A stretch of 64,000 bases of DNA from positions 1,984,001-2,048,000 of the forward strand of contig OY780932.1 in the NCBI GenBank assembly GCA_963675945.1. Reading direction: 5' to 3'. Position numbers and translations under genes: made by a program. A model generated the notes under the pieces. The model was given only the letters and a program-made list of their open reading frames with translations. It made no database searches and had not been told where the DNA came from. Shown here piece after piece: positions 43,655 through 51,441 of this stretch (positions are counted from its first letter, which is position 1; each line of letters opens with the position of its first letter). The DNA is from G963556115 sp963675945. Its GTDB lineage: Bacteria; Planctomycetota; SZUA-567.

Positions 43655-44077
43655 TTTGATAAACTCTTCTCTTAAATATAAGTATTAACTAACAATTACT
43701 AACTTAAAATTTTGATCTATATAATATATGAATGCCGTCACCAGGGACAAGCCGGTGACGCTAGGAGATCTAATTTACAGGAAAATACCGGGATGTCAAT
43801 ATGTTTGTTAATTTTTAAATAGATATCTGCTAGATATAGACTATTTTCCGCTGAAAGTTGAGGAATGGGTTGAGGTGCTGGGGAAAATCACTTATGTGAT
43901 TTTGTTTATAGGATAAAGGATTGGTTTAGGCGATAGTTGGAAGGTAAGGGCGGCTGGGCGGGACAGTTATGGCTGGGGCGTCAAGACCTTCGGGTACAGT
44001 ATCAGGATAATCTAGGATCAAAGCTCTAGCGCCAAGCGTTCTGCCATGCCTCACTCCTCAGTTATCTATGATTACAT

Positions 44078-44209
44078 TCTCAGTTACTGCATGCAGTAAC
44101 TGAGATACACCTTTGAAAAAGGTGCACCAAACGTTCAGCCGGCTGAATGGGCTGTCTGAAGCAGCCTTAGTCAGCAACTTGGTTGCTGACTGGCTTTTTT
44201 CGAAAAAAG
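44078..44209. repeat. Array of six consecutive palindromes
   Basis: In order: a perfect 28-bp palindrome (44078-44105, half TCTCAGTTACTGCA); CACCTTT-GAA-AAAGGTG (44108-44124); perfect TTCAGCCGGCTGAA (44134-44147); GGCTG/CAGCC (44150-44166); AGTCAGCAAC-TTG-GTTGCTGACT (44169-44191); and the 16-bp palindrome CTTTTTTCGAAAAAAG (44194-44209). Almost every base of a 130-base stretch is in a dyad. Confidence 0.9.
44164..44200 (+). terminator. Plus-strand intrinsic terminator within the array
   Basis: The 10-bp stem 44169-44191, extended by GCC/GGC around a TT bulge, is followed directly by six T (44195-44200). No plus-strand gene lies upstream within 2 kb, so it would end an unannotated RNA or attenuate the gene that starts at 44327. 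Confidence 0.75.
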
Positions 44210-44326
44210 TTGGAGGTCGGGGTAGGGCTTGACGATAAAGTTAATGAATCTTTACGATTTAAGTTGATTTCGGCAATACTCATATAGATACTTAATAATG
44301 CTTAATTATAGATGGAGAAAAGAATT

Positions 44327-46348
44327 ATGAGACTGAATAAGTACCTGCTGCTGCTGCTGAGCGGAATTTTACTGCTTGGGTGTAGTGCCACTGACGAAGG
44401 AGGAATACTCGAAAAACCCCGGAGGCTGCTGGATAAGGCGACTCCGACCGAGTCGGCGCGGGCGCGCAGAGCCGGTTTTATGGATAAGGAGAAGGTCTTC
44501 TTTATTACCGAGCTTGATGGGAAGCGCCGGAGCAGTGGTTATCGGGTGCGTAAGAGCGATACCGTCTATAATGAGCAGCCGGCCAGACTCCTGGAGACTC
44601 ATCAGCGTTTTGATATGGTCTCAAAGCAGGGGTATAGAATCAGTCAGCTTGTGACCCGCAAGACGATTGTTGCGGTCGCTGACGGCTCGGCACTCTATGA
44701 ATCCGAACGCAGTGAACTCAATGGTCAGACGACTCAGCGCACGATCAGTGTCTATGACGGTGTCGCCAGGTTTACCGAGAGTGGTCCTGACGGCGAATCA
44801 GAAGATGTGATCGAGGTGCCGCCGGGCGTTATGTTCGCTGTCGACTCGGTCTGGCTGGCGCAGCAGAATCCGGATATTGGCGATACCTTTACCCGTAAGA
44901 TCATCGATCGCGATACCAAGACGGTAGTGGATGAGACCGTAACTATCCGCGATATTACCGATCGGGATATTCTCGGGGTGAATATGCAGGTCTACGAGGC
45001 TGATGTGGTCAAGGGGGACTTCAGCCCGACCCGGATTGTCTTTAATAAGAACGGGGATCTGCTCCGGCAGCAGGCGGATAATCTGATTAGCTTTGTGGTT
45101 ACCGAGGATGTGGCCAGCCGGGATGAGGCCAAGATCGTCGCCTCCAGCAGTATCCCGATGAATTTTCAGCTCCCGGCCTGGGATAATTTCAACCAGATTA
45201 CCCTTGATCCGCAGCCGCAGGCTAGTTGGGCGCCGTACCTCAAGGAGTCGGACTATGTTACTCTGAATGGGGACAGAATCGTCCTCAAGAAATTTGCGCC
45301 GCAGGTGAGTAATACGACTTATCCGCTCGTCGGAGCCGAGGAATTCAGTGATTATCTGGTAGAGAATGAGGATATTGTAGTCGACGATAGGGTTATCTCG
45401 GGTATGGCCAAGGATATTGTTGGCGCGAAGAACGACGCTCTGCAGATGATCGCTATGCTTGCCGGTTGGGTTTATCAGAATATCGAGTATGATCCGGGGC
45501 AGGGGAGCAATATCAATGCCCTTGAGACTCTCAAGAAACGCCGGGGCGATTACAACGCTCATGCCAACCTCTTTGCCAGTCTGGCGCGCTCTCTGGGCTT
45601 TCCGACCAGAGCCTGCGCAGGACTGCTGATACAGCGGGATGAAGGTATATACCATATCTGGACCGAGGTCTGGATCAATGGCACCTGGGTTCCGGTGGAT
45701 ACCACGGTCAACCGGGTTGGGCTGCCGGCAGGGTATATTCTGACCTCCAGAGGCGACGGCAGCGGGATTATCTCTGATCAGTTCGCCTGGGCGGTACGTG
45801 ACGATGCTCTGAGTATCAATTTTATCTCGGCGACAAAATATCATAAGAACCCTACCGGGGACGGGGAGAAGGTTGAGTTTACCCTCTTCCCCAATGAGAA
45901 GAAGTCTTATGTCGCTATCTCCGGAGACTGGCTGGCCAATATCTACTGGGGCTTCTCTTTCTATAAGCCGTATGGCTGGAACGGAAATATTGCCCTCAAG
46001 ACAGTCTCGGTGACCAGTCCGAATAAGGAGGCGGTGTTCAAGATCGATGCGCTTAATAAGGTTCTACCCTGTACCGAGAGTCAGCTCGATATGATTATTG
46101 TCAGCCTGGAACGTTCGCTCAGCGGTTTCAACCTGATCAATAAAGGCCGGGTATACTTCGGCAAGCGTAATGATAACAGCCTCTTTGTTGATTTCGCAGT
46201 TACCCAGGATGGACTCCGGCGTCGCTGTAAGATGTATGTAATACCCAAACGAGGACGGAGTTACCGGGTAACAGCCTGGGCGCCGTATGACGATTATGCG
46301 AAATGGAACGAAGATTTTGATAAAATAATCGCTGAAGTAGAGTTGTAA
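44327..46348 (+). CDS. Lipoprotein with transglutaminase-like fold lacking the catalytic Cys
   Basis: A 673-residue protein with a lipoprotein signal ('LLLLLSGILLLGCSA'). The first ~320 residues are a beta-rich domain, then a transglutaminase-like core starts near 'AGWVYQNIEYDPG'. At the nucleophile position the family 'GDC' reads 'RRGDYNAHANLF' (Tyr ~409), while the downstream His ('GIYHIWTEVWI') and Asp ('VPVDTTVN') are kept. Protease/transglutaminase activity is therefore doubtful. GGAG before the ATG at 44327 supports this start over 44312. It should be anchored to a membrane and face the periplasm. A clear terminator follows. Confidence 0.85.
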   Translation: MRLNKYLLLLLSGILLLGCSATDEGGILEKPRRLLDKATPTESARARRAGFMDKEKVFFITELDGKRRSSGYRVRKSDTVYNEQPARLLETHQRFDMVSKQGYRISQLVTRKTIVAVADGSALYESERSELNGQTTQRTISVYDGVARFTESGPDGESEDVIEVPPGVMFAVDSVWLAQQNPDIGDTFTRKIIDRDTKTVVDETVTIRDITDRDILGVNMQVYEADVVKGDFSPTRIVFNKNGDLLRQQADNLISFVVTEDVASRDEAKIVASSSIPMNFQLPAWDNFNQITLDPQPQASWAPYLKESDYVTLNGDRIVLKKFAPQVSNTTYPLVGAEEFSDYLVENEDIVVDDRVISGMAKDIVGAKNDALQMIAMLAGWVYQNIEYDPGQGSNINALETLKKRRGDYNAHANLFASLARSLGFPTRACAGLLIQRDEGIYHIWTEVWINGTWVPVDTTVNRVGLPAGYILTSRGDGSGIISDQFAWAVRDDALSINFISATKYHKNPTGDGEKVEFTLFPNEKKSYVAISGDWLANIYWGFSFYKPYGWNGNIALKTVSVTSPNKEAVFKIDALNKVLPCTESQLDMIIVSLERSLSGFNLINKGRVYFGKRNDNSLFVDFAVTQDGLRRRCKMYVIPKRGRSYRVTAWAPYDDYAKWNEDFDKIIAEVEL

Positions 46349-46387
46349 TGGTTGGGCGATATTGGTTATATGCTGGTTATTCTTCTG

Positions 46388-46417
46388 AGAGAGCTCCTAT
46401 TGGCGGGAGCTCTCTTT
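46388..46417 (+). terminator. Intrinsic terminator of the lipoprotein gene
   Basis: AGAGAGCTCC / GGAGCTCTCT is a perfect 10-bp stem with an eight-base loop, followed by a short T-rich tail, 40 bases after the stop. Confidence 0.8.
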
Positions 46418-46488
46418 AAGTTTCTTTACAAATTGTGGCTATTTCTTAGCTCTTGTCAGTAAAGAGATTGGGGAAATAGGCTTAGGCA

Positions 46489-46516
46489 TTGAAATTAGGG
46501 TGGGAAGGACTATAAT
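46489..46516 (+). promoter_or_regulatory. Sigma-70-like promoter for queD
   Basis: TTGAAA (46489-46494), a 16-base spacer and TATAAT (46511-46516) lie ~50 bases before the queD start. Confidence 0.6.
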
Positions 46517-46567
46517 CAAGGGTGTTTTACCGGATAAGTAATATAATATAAAGTGAAAGGATGTTGC

Positions 46568-46933
46568 GTGTATTATCTGACAGTTGAAGACTGGTTCTCC
46601 TCGGCGCATCAGCTTCGGGAGTATAAGGGCAAGTGTGAGAATCTCCATGGCCATAATTGGAAGGTCGAACTTGAGGTTATGGGGGCGGAACTGGGGGAGC
46701 TGGGGATGCTGATGGATTTTGGAGATCTCAAGCGCCTGCTCAAAGAGATCCTTGAATATCTGGATCATAAGTTTATAAATGAATTGGAGCCGTTTGATAA
46801 GCTCAATCCGACTTCTGAGGCTATTGCCCGGTATATTGCCGAGCAGGTGCAAGCGAGGCTGGATCCGGGCGTGGCTGTAAACCGAGTTACTGTATGGGAG
46901 TCAGAAAGATGTCGAGCAACTTACCGTCGTTGA
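46568..46933 (+). CDS. queD: 6-carboxy-5,6,7,8-tetrahydropterin synthase
   Basis: A 121-residue QueD/PTPS-family enzyme of the queuosine precursor pathway. Zinc ligands are the His of 'FSSAHQL' and the two in 'LHGHNW', with the catalytic Cys in 'GKCENLHGHN'. The Asp-His pair appears as 'LDHKFIN' and the substrate Glu as 'WESERC'. A GTG at 46568 with AAAGGA six bases upstream gives the typical opening 'MYYLTVEDWF'; a GTG at 46553 lacks a ribosome-binding site. Its end overlaps the next gene by 25 bases. No other que gene is present here. Confidence 0.92.
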   Translation: MYYLTVEDWFSSAHQLREYKGKCENLHGHNWKVELEVMGAELGELGMLMDFGDLKRLLKEILEYLDHKFINELEPFDKLNPTSEAIARYIAEQVQARLDPGVAVNRVTVWESERCRATYRR

Positions 46934-48237
46934 ATGGACCGTTTCCGCTGGTGCAGGCGGCACTGGATTTTTTGGAGTTGGATAGAGCCCTAGAGGCGGC
47001 GCGTGAGGTCTACGCCGGGGGAATCAACTGGTTGGAGGTGGGCACGCCGCTGATCAAGAGTGAAGGGATCGGGGTTGTCTCCAGGCTGCGCCGTGAGTTT
47101 CCTCAGGCGGTGATTATTGCCGATATGAAGACCATGGACGCTGGGCGTATCGAGGTTGAGGCGGCGGCCAGAGCTGGAGCGAATATCGTTGTCTGTTTGG
47201 CGGCGGCCAGTGATGCTACGGTGGTTGACTGCGTGGAGGCCGGGAAGAAGTATGGGGTGAAGATCTATTGTGATACTATCGGTCTGGAGAACCCGGCGCG
47301 CCGGGCGGCTGAGGTGGAGAAGCTTGGGGTTGACTTCATCGGGGTGCATTGTCCGATAGACGAGCAGATGCACGGCAAGAACCCGGTGGCGGCGCTGGAG
47401 GCGGTGGCCGGGGCGGTGAGTATTCCGGTGGTGGTTGCCGGTGGAATTACCAGCGAGAGTGCGGCGGGTATGGTGGCGGCCGGGGCGAGTGTAGTGATCG
47501 CCGGCGGGGCGCTGAGCAAGGCCGCGGACGGCACGGCGGCGGCCAGGGATCTGGTGCAGGCGGTGACCGAGGGCGTAGTGATTCAGGCCGGGTTCGGCGG
47601 CAGAGCGAGTGATGATGAGACGATACGGCAGATGCTTCTCACTGCTTCGGCGTCAAATCTCTCCGATGCGATGAACCATCGAGCCAGCCTCCGTACAATA
47701 GCTTGTCGTACCCCGGGCAAGGGTTTGCGTATGGCTGGTAGAGCTACGACGGTGCAGAGTGTCTGTGGGGACTGGAGCAAGGTGGTGCAGGCAATTGATA
47801 TTGCTGGTAGCGGCGGGGTGGTTGTTGCTGATTGCGGCGGGACGGCGCCGGCGGTCTGGGGTGAGTGTGCGACGCTCAGCTCCAAGGCGGTCGGGCTGGC
47901 GGGAACGGTGATCTACGGGGCGGTGCGGGATACCGATGCTGCGCTTGAGCTGGGGCTGCCGATCTTTTCCAGTGCGGTCTCGGCCGATGCCGGAGAGCCC
48001 AAAGGCTATGGTGAGATAAATTGTGAGATCTGGATCGGTGGGCAGCGGATTATGCCGGGGGACTGGATTGTCGGCGATGATGACGGTGTGGTCGTGCTGC
48101 CACAGGAGGTGGCGGTGGAGTATGCCAATAAAGCGGTGGCGGTGAAGGAGGCTGAGGCGAGGCTGAAGAGTGATATTCTCAGTGGTAAAGGGACTCTGGC
48201 TACGCTGGCGAATCTGGCGCGCTGGGAGAAGAAGTAG
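46909..48237 (+). CDS. Hexulose-6-phosphate synthase / RraA-like fusion
   Basis: A 442-residue two-domain protein. Residues ~10-220 are a 3-hexulose-6-phosphate synthase-type (OMP decarboxylase superfamily) barrel with 'WLEVGTPLIKSEG', the 'ADMKTMDAG' DxKxxD motif and 'VVVAGGI'. Residues ~235-430 are an RraA/HMG-aldolase-like domain with 'IDIAGSGGVVVADCGG' and 'GTVIYGAVRDTDAA', the last giving the substrate Arg-Asp. This fusion is known in archaea and some anaerobic bacteria. A 6-phospho-3-hexuloisomerase gene, the usual partner, is absent. It overlaps queD, with GGGAG supplying the start at 46909. Confidence 0.88.
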   Translation: MSSNLPSLNGPFPLVQAALDFLELDRALEAAREVYAGGINWLEVGTPLIKSEGIGVVSRLRREFPQAVIIADMKTMDAGRIEVEAAARAGANIVVCLAAASDATVVDCVEAGKKYGVKIYCDTIGLENPARRAAEVEKLGVDFIGVHCPIDEQMHGKNPVAALEAVAGAVSIPVVVAGGITSESAAGMVAAGASVVIAGGALSKAADGTAAARDLVQAVTEGVVIQAGFGGRASDDETIRQMLLTASASNLSDAMNHRASLRTIACRTPGKGLRMAGRATTVQSVCGDWSKVVQAIDIAGSGGVVVADCGGTAPAVWGECATLSSKAVGLAGTVIYGAVRDTDAALELGLPIFSSAVSADAGEPKGYGEINCEIWIGGQRIMPGDWIVGDDDGVVVLPQEVAVEYANKAVAVKEAEARLKSDILSGKGTLATLANLARWEKK

Positions 48238-48399
48238 TTACGGCGGCAGGGGTTAATTCCGGTTTTTCGGTTATCTGAGTTGCAAATAAGAGAAATAACG
48301 GGATAATATCTTGGTGCGTGGGGTTGAGCGGTATTACGGCTCCGTATGGTTTGCGGTATTTGCTGTTGGATGAGGTGGGAGCATTTACGAGGAATAGTG

Positions 48400-49395
48400 A
48401 TGGAGATGATACTGGTTGTTATTGTCGGGGTAGGAACCTTTGTCTTTGGCTTTGCGCTGGCTTTTGCCTTGATTCGTTCAAGCTCCAGCGCCAAGCGGGA
48501 ACCCAAGGTGCCGTCCGAGACGGTGGCGCCTACGGTGCCGGTAAAGCAGATTGTTACACCGAAGGTCGAGGCGCAACAACAGGCCGAGATCGAACTCAAG
48601 AAGAAGGAGTTGGAGCGTACGGCCGATTCGCTCAAGGCGGTGCTCGTCGAATTGGCGCTCTCGGTGGCGAATGTGGACGGGGTGGCGACAGAGTCCAACA
48701 GTGCGCTCAACCGGGTCAAGGCTACGGTAAATTCTATCAATCTGACCAAGGGACTTGAGGCGTGTCAGAAGCTGCTGGTGCGGGAGGTTGATTCAGTGCT
48801 GAAAGCCAATAATACGCTTAAAAGCGAGCTTAAGAATGCGCAGGAAGAGCTCAACTATCAGAACCGGATAATTGAAAAGCTCCATATTCAGGCGACGACT
48901 GACAGTCTGACTCAGATCAAGAACCGTGCAACCTTTGATGAGTATCTCTGTAGCAGTATCAAGCACTCCCGAGATACTGGAGAGCCGTTATCGTTGATTA
49001 TCTGTGATATCGATTATTTCAAGAAGATCAACGATACCTACGGGCATACGGTAGGTGACAGGGTGTTGGAGGCGATGGCGGTAAAGCTCAAGGTATCGCT
49101 GCGCTCGGGGGATTTTCTCTCGCGTTACGGGGGAGAGGAGTTCGGAGTGGTGCTACTCAAGACTACGCTGGAGAGTGCGATCGTGGTGGCGGAGAATATG
49201 CGTAATGCCGTGGAGACGACGGTATTCAATGTCGAGGGCAATAAGATGCGCATAACCCTCTCGGCCGGGGTTGCCGGAGCCGAGAAGGACGACACTGCCG
49301 ATACGCTGATCAAACGGGCGGATATGCAATTATACCTGGCGAAGAATGCGGGCAGGAATATGGTATTTCCCCGTCCTGCCGGTTTGCAGGACTGA
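48400..49395 (+). CDS. Membrane-anchored diguanylate cyclase
   Basis: A 331-residue protein with one N-terminal membrane segment ('ILVVIVGVGTFVFGFALAFA'), a coiled-coil linker (~60-160) and a full GGDEF domain. The active site is 'YGGEEFGVV', with upstream 'DIDYFKKINDTYGH' supplying metal and guanine contacts, so it should make c-di-GMP. No RxxD inhibitory site is evident. GAGGA before the ATG at 48400 supports this start. It is encoded shortly before the polysaccharide deacetylase gene. Confidence 0.92.
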   Translation: MEMILVVIVGVGTFVFGFALAFALIRSSSSAKREPKVPSETVAPTVPVKQIVTPKVEAQQQAEIELKKKELERTADSLKAVLVELALSVANVDGVATESNSALNRVKATVNSINLTKGLEACQKLLVREVDSVLKANNTLKSELKNAQEELNYQNRIIEKLHIQATTDSLTQIKNRATFDEYLCSSIKHSRDTGEPLSLIICDIDYFKKINDTYGHTVGDRVLEAMAVKLKVSLRSGDFLSRYGGEEFGVVLLKTTLESAIVVAENMRNAVETTVFNVEGNKMRITLSAGVAGAEKDDTADTLIKRADMQLYLAKNAGRNMVFPRPAGLQD

Positions 49396-49449
49396 ACGGG
49401 CTGAGTAGAGAGCAGGGACTTAGGTAGGTGGTTACCCGTAGGAGAAGGG

Positions 49450-50766
49450 ATGCAGAGAGTATCCAGAGAAGTGTTTTGTAGGCGGGTATGGGTCGTTATC
49501 CTCTATGCATGTCTACTGCTGCCGGCGGTTCTGAGCCTGGGCTGTGGTGGTGTGGAGGGCTTGGTTGCTATTGAGAGTCCGCAACTCTGCCGCAGCCGGA
49601 AGGTTGCGCCGATAGTTGGCCTCAGCGGTTCTCCGCTCGAGTTTTCTCTGGCGCGGCTGTTGGATACGGATTTCAGGGAGACGGCGCGGGCGAAAGAGTA
49701 TTCGGTAGTGGTCGAGTATGAGGCGCAAGCTCTGCCGCTGGAGCTTCTAAACGCCAAGCAGTGGCGCTACCGGCTGAGCCGTCCGTTTGCGACTGCGGGC
49801 TGGGCGGATATAGTGCTGTATTCCGGGGAGCGGGAGGTGCTGCGGCTGCGGAAGGTGCTGCGGCTTATTGAACGCTTCCGGGTGACCCTTACCTTTGATG
49901 ACGGGCCGGGGCTGAATAAAGCGGCGCTGGCGGGAGATATCTCCAAGAGTCCGACGTTGATTACACTGCGGAAGCTGGATGACTTTGTTCATGGGCCGGG
50001 GGGTAGCGAACGGGGAATAAAGGCGGCATTCTTTATTCTGAGCACAACCGACAGGTTCTGCAGTATTGTCTACCCCAAAGGTGAGACCGCGGCGGGCAGG
50101 GAGATCATTGCTGAGGTGGCGCGCCGGGGTAATGTTATCGGGGTGCACGCGGGCGGGGAGTATTATAGCCAGGCAAATGGGCATGATAAACGGGTGCGAG
50201 AACCGGCTTACGCCGTTGCCGGGCAGCCGGCGGGAAGCTTTGCTAACGCGCTGGAGGCCGATCTGTATGAGTGTGTGAGTACGCTGCGGGAGCTTACTGG
50301 GCGCAGCCCAGAATTTGTGCGTCCGCCGCTCTGGCGTTATGCTGACAGTTTTCATCCTGAGGTCGCGGGGCTGGTGGCGGCGGCGTATGCTCGCTATGGA
50401 CTCAAGCTGATTCTCAGTGACGCGAAATTTCCCGACGGCGGTTATTATCTGATTTCGATCGTGGCGCTTCAGAAGTATCGGGCGTATAAGGGGAATCTGC
50501 GGCGCGCCTTCCTCAGCGGTGAGGATAATCTCGTGATCTCGATGCATGATTCGAATGCGTATACCGCTAATTCGCTGGGAGATATTCTGAAGATGATCGG
50601 GGAAGAATTCGAGAAAGTGGATTTTGCCGGGGTCAACGGGAACGGCGGGGAGCGGCTGGACTTTGCTGACTCCTACGAGGAGGTTCGTGACAATCTTCGC
50701 GCCAAGAGGCGGTTTGTATTATTCCCGGAGTATGTTGGCGGGCAGGAGGAGCAGGCTGATGAGTGA
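49450..50766 (+). CDS. NodB-type polysaccharide deacetylase lipoprotein
   Basis: A 438-residue protein with a lipoprotein signal ('LLLPAVLSLGCGG'). The NodB domain has motif 1 'TFDDGPG', motif 3 'RPPLWRY' and the late His in 'VISMHDSN'. The motif-2 metal pair HxxxH reads 'HAGGEYY', keeping only the first His, so metal binding may be altered. Several long inserts separate the motifs. It should act on a periplasmic or surface glycan. GGAGAAGGG precedes the ATG. Its end overlaps the Nudix gene by eight bases. Confidence 0.85.
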   Translation: MQRVSREVFCRRVWVVILYACLLLPAVLSLGCGGVEGLVAIESPQLCRSRKVAPIVGLSGSPLEFSLARLLDTDFRETARAKEYSVVVEYEAQALPLELLNAKQWRYRLSRPFATAGWADIVLYSGEREVLRLRKVLRLIERFRVTLTFDDGPGLNKAALAGDISKSPTLITLRKLDDFVHGPGGSERGIKAAFFILSTTDRFCSIVYPKGETAAGREIIAEVARRGNVIGVHAGGEYYSQANGHDKRVREPAYAVAGQPAGSFANALEADLYECVSTLRELTGRSPEFVRPPLWRYADSFHPEVAGLVAAAYARYGLKLILSDAKFPDGGYYLISIVALQKYRAYKGNLRRAFLSGEDNLVISMHDSNAYTANSLGDILKMIGEEFEKVDFAGVNGNGGERLDFADSYEEVRDNLRAKRRFVLFPEYVGGQEEQADE

Positions 50767-51262
50767 GATGTTTCCGGTGGTTGATCTGGAGGGTAGGGTG
50801 ATCGGTGAGGCGAGCCGGGATGAGTGCCATGCGCGCTCGTTCATTCTGCACCCGGTTATTCATTGTATTATTATCAACTCCCGCGGGGAGTGGCTGCTGC
50901 AAAAACGGAGCAGGAACAAGGATATTCAGCCCGGGAAATGGGATACCTCGGTCGGCGGGCATGTCCAGGCCGGTGAGAGCGTTGCGACGGCGCTCAGGCG
51001 CGAGGTCGGCGAGGAGGTCGGGGTGGAGATTGCTCTGGAGGAGTGTGAGTTTCTCCATGCGTACACGCTGCGCAGCGAGCTGGAGTATGAGTATGTCTAT
51101 ACCTACCGTCTGCAGCGTGATAGCGGTTTCTGCAAGCAGGATTCAGAGGTGGATGAACTGCGTTTCTTTACTATTGCCGAGATTGAACAGCGTCTGGGCA
51201 GCGCTTACTTTACTCCAAATTTTGAGGAAGAATTCGCCAGGGTAAGGCGGTTTGAGGCGTGA
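50759..51262 (+). CDS. Nudix hydrolase (YfcD/Idi-like)
   Basis: A 167-residue Nudix protein. The box is intact: 'GGHVQAGESVATALRREVGE' followed by EVGV. The N-terminal 'DLEGRVIGEASRDECHARSF' and 'GEWLLQKRSRNKDIQPGKWD' match the YfcD/IPP-isomerase-like subgroup. A start at 50759 with AGGAGGAG upstream is clearly preferred. It lies between the deacetylase and dxs. Its closeness to dxs makes an isoprenoid link conceivable, but YfcD-type proteins are generic diphosphate hydrolases and no isomerase residues can be confirmed here. Confidence 0.88.
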   Translation: MSEMFPVVDLEGRVIGEASRDECHARSFILHPVIHCIIINSRGEWLLQKRSRNKDIQPGKWDTSVGGHVQAGESVATALRREVGEEVGVEIALEECEFLHAYTLRSELEYEYVYTYRLQRDSGFCKQDSEVDELRFFTIAEIEQRLGSAYFTPNFEEEFARVRRFEA

Positions 51263-51441
51263 GTGGGATATGGTTGTGTGCGTTTTTTTTACTCTTATAT
51301 TACGCGTTGCCAACCGCGGCTCTCGGCGCGGACGGCGCAGAAGCGACTTGTTGATGCTGCAAAACAGGTTTTTTACCTTTTCAGGCACCTAGACCAGCAT
51401 CTACTGTTTACTGATTATAAAGATTGGCAGGTGAGGCTTTG

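Larger units (their letters stand above)
43655..44326. other. Gene-free region with palindrome array
   Basis: 670 bases without a supported gene. The left third is AT-rich and should carry the rplM promoter on the minus strand. 44078-44209 is a dense series of palindromes described separately. Confidence 0.75.

Noticed and set aside
44078..44209. Integron attC site or CRISPR-like array
   Set aside because: The palindromes differ from one another and have no constant repeat, no GTTRRRY/RYYYAAC pairs in the right arrangement, and no integrase or cas gene nearby.
44798..45844. Long minus-strand frame inside the transglutaminase-fold gene
   Set aside because: Antisense of a conserved lipoprotein gene with no start signal or family features.
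46418..46567. preQ1 riboswitch before queD
   Set aside because: I looked for the small preQ1 aptamer pattern and did not find a convincing stem plus A-rich tail; only a promoter is supported.
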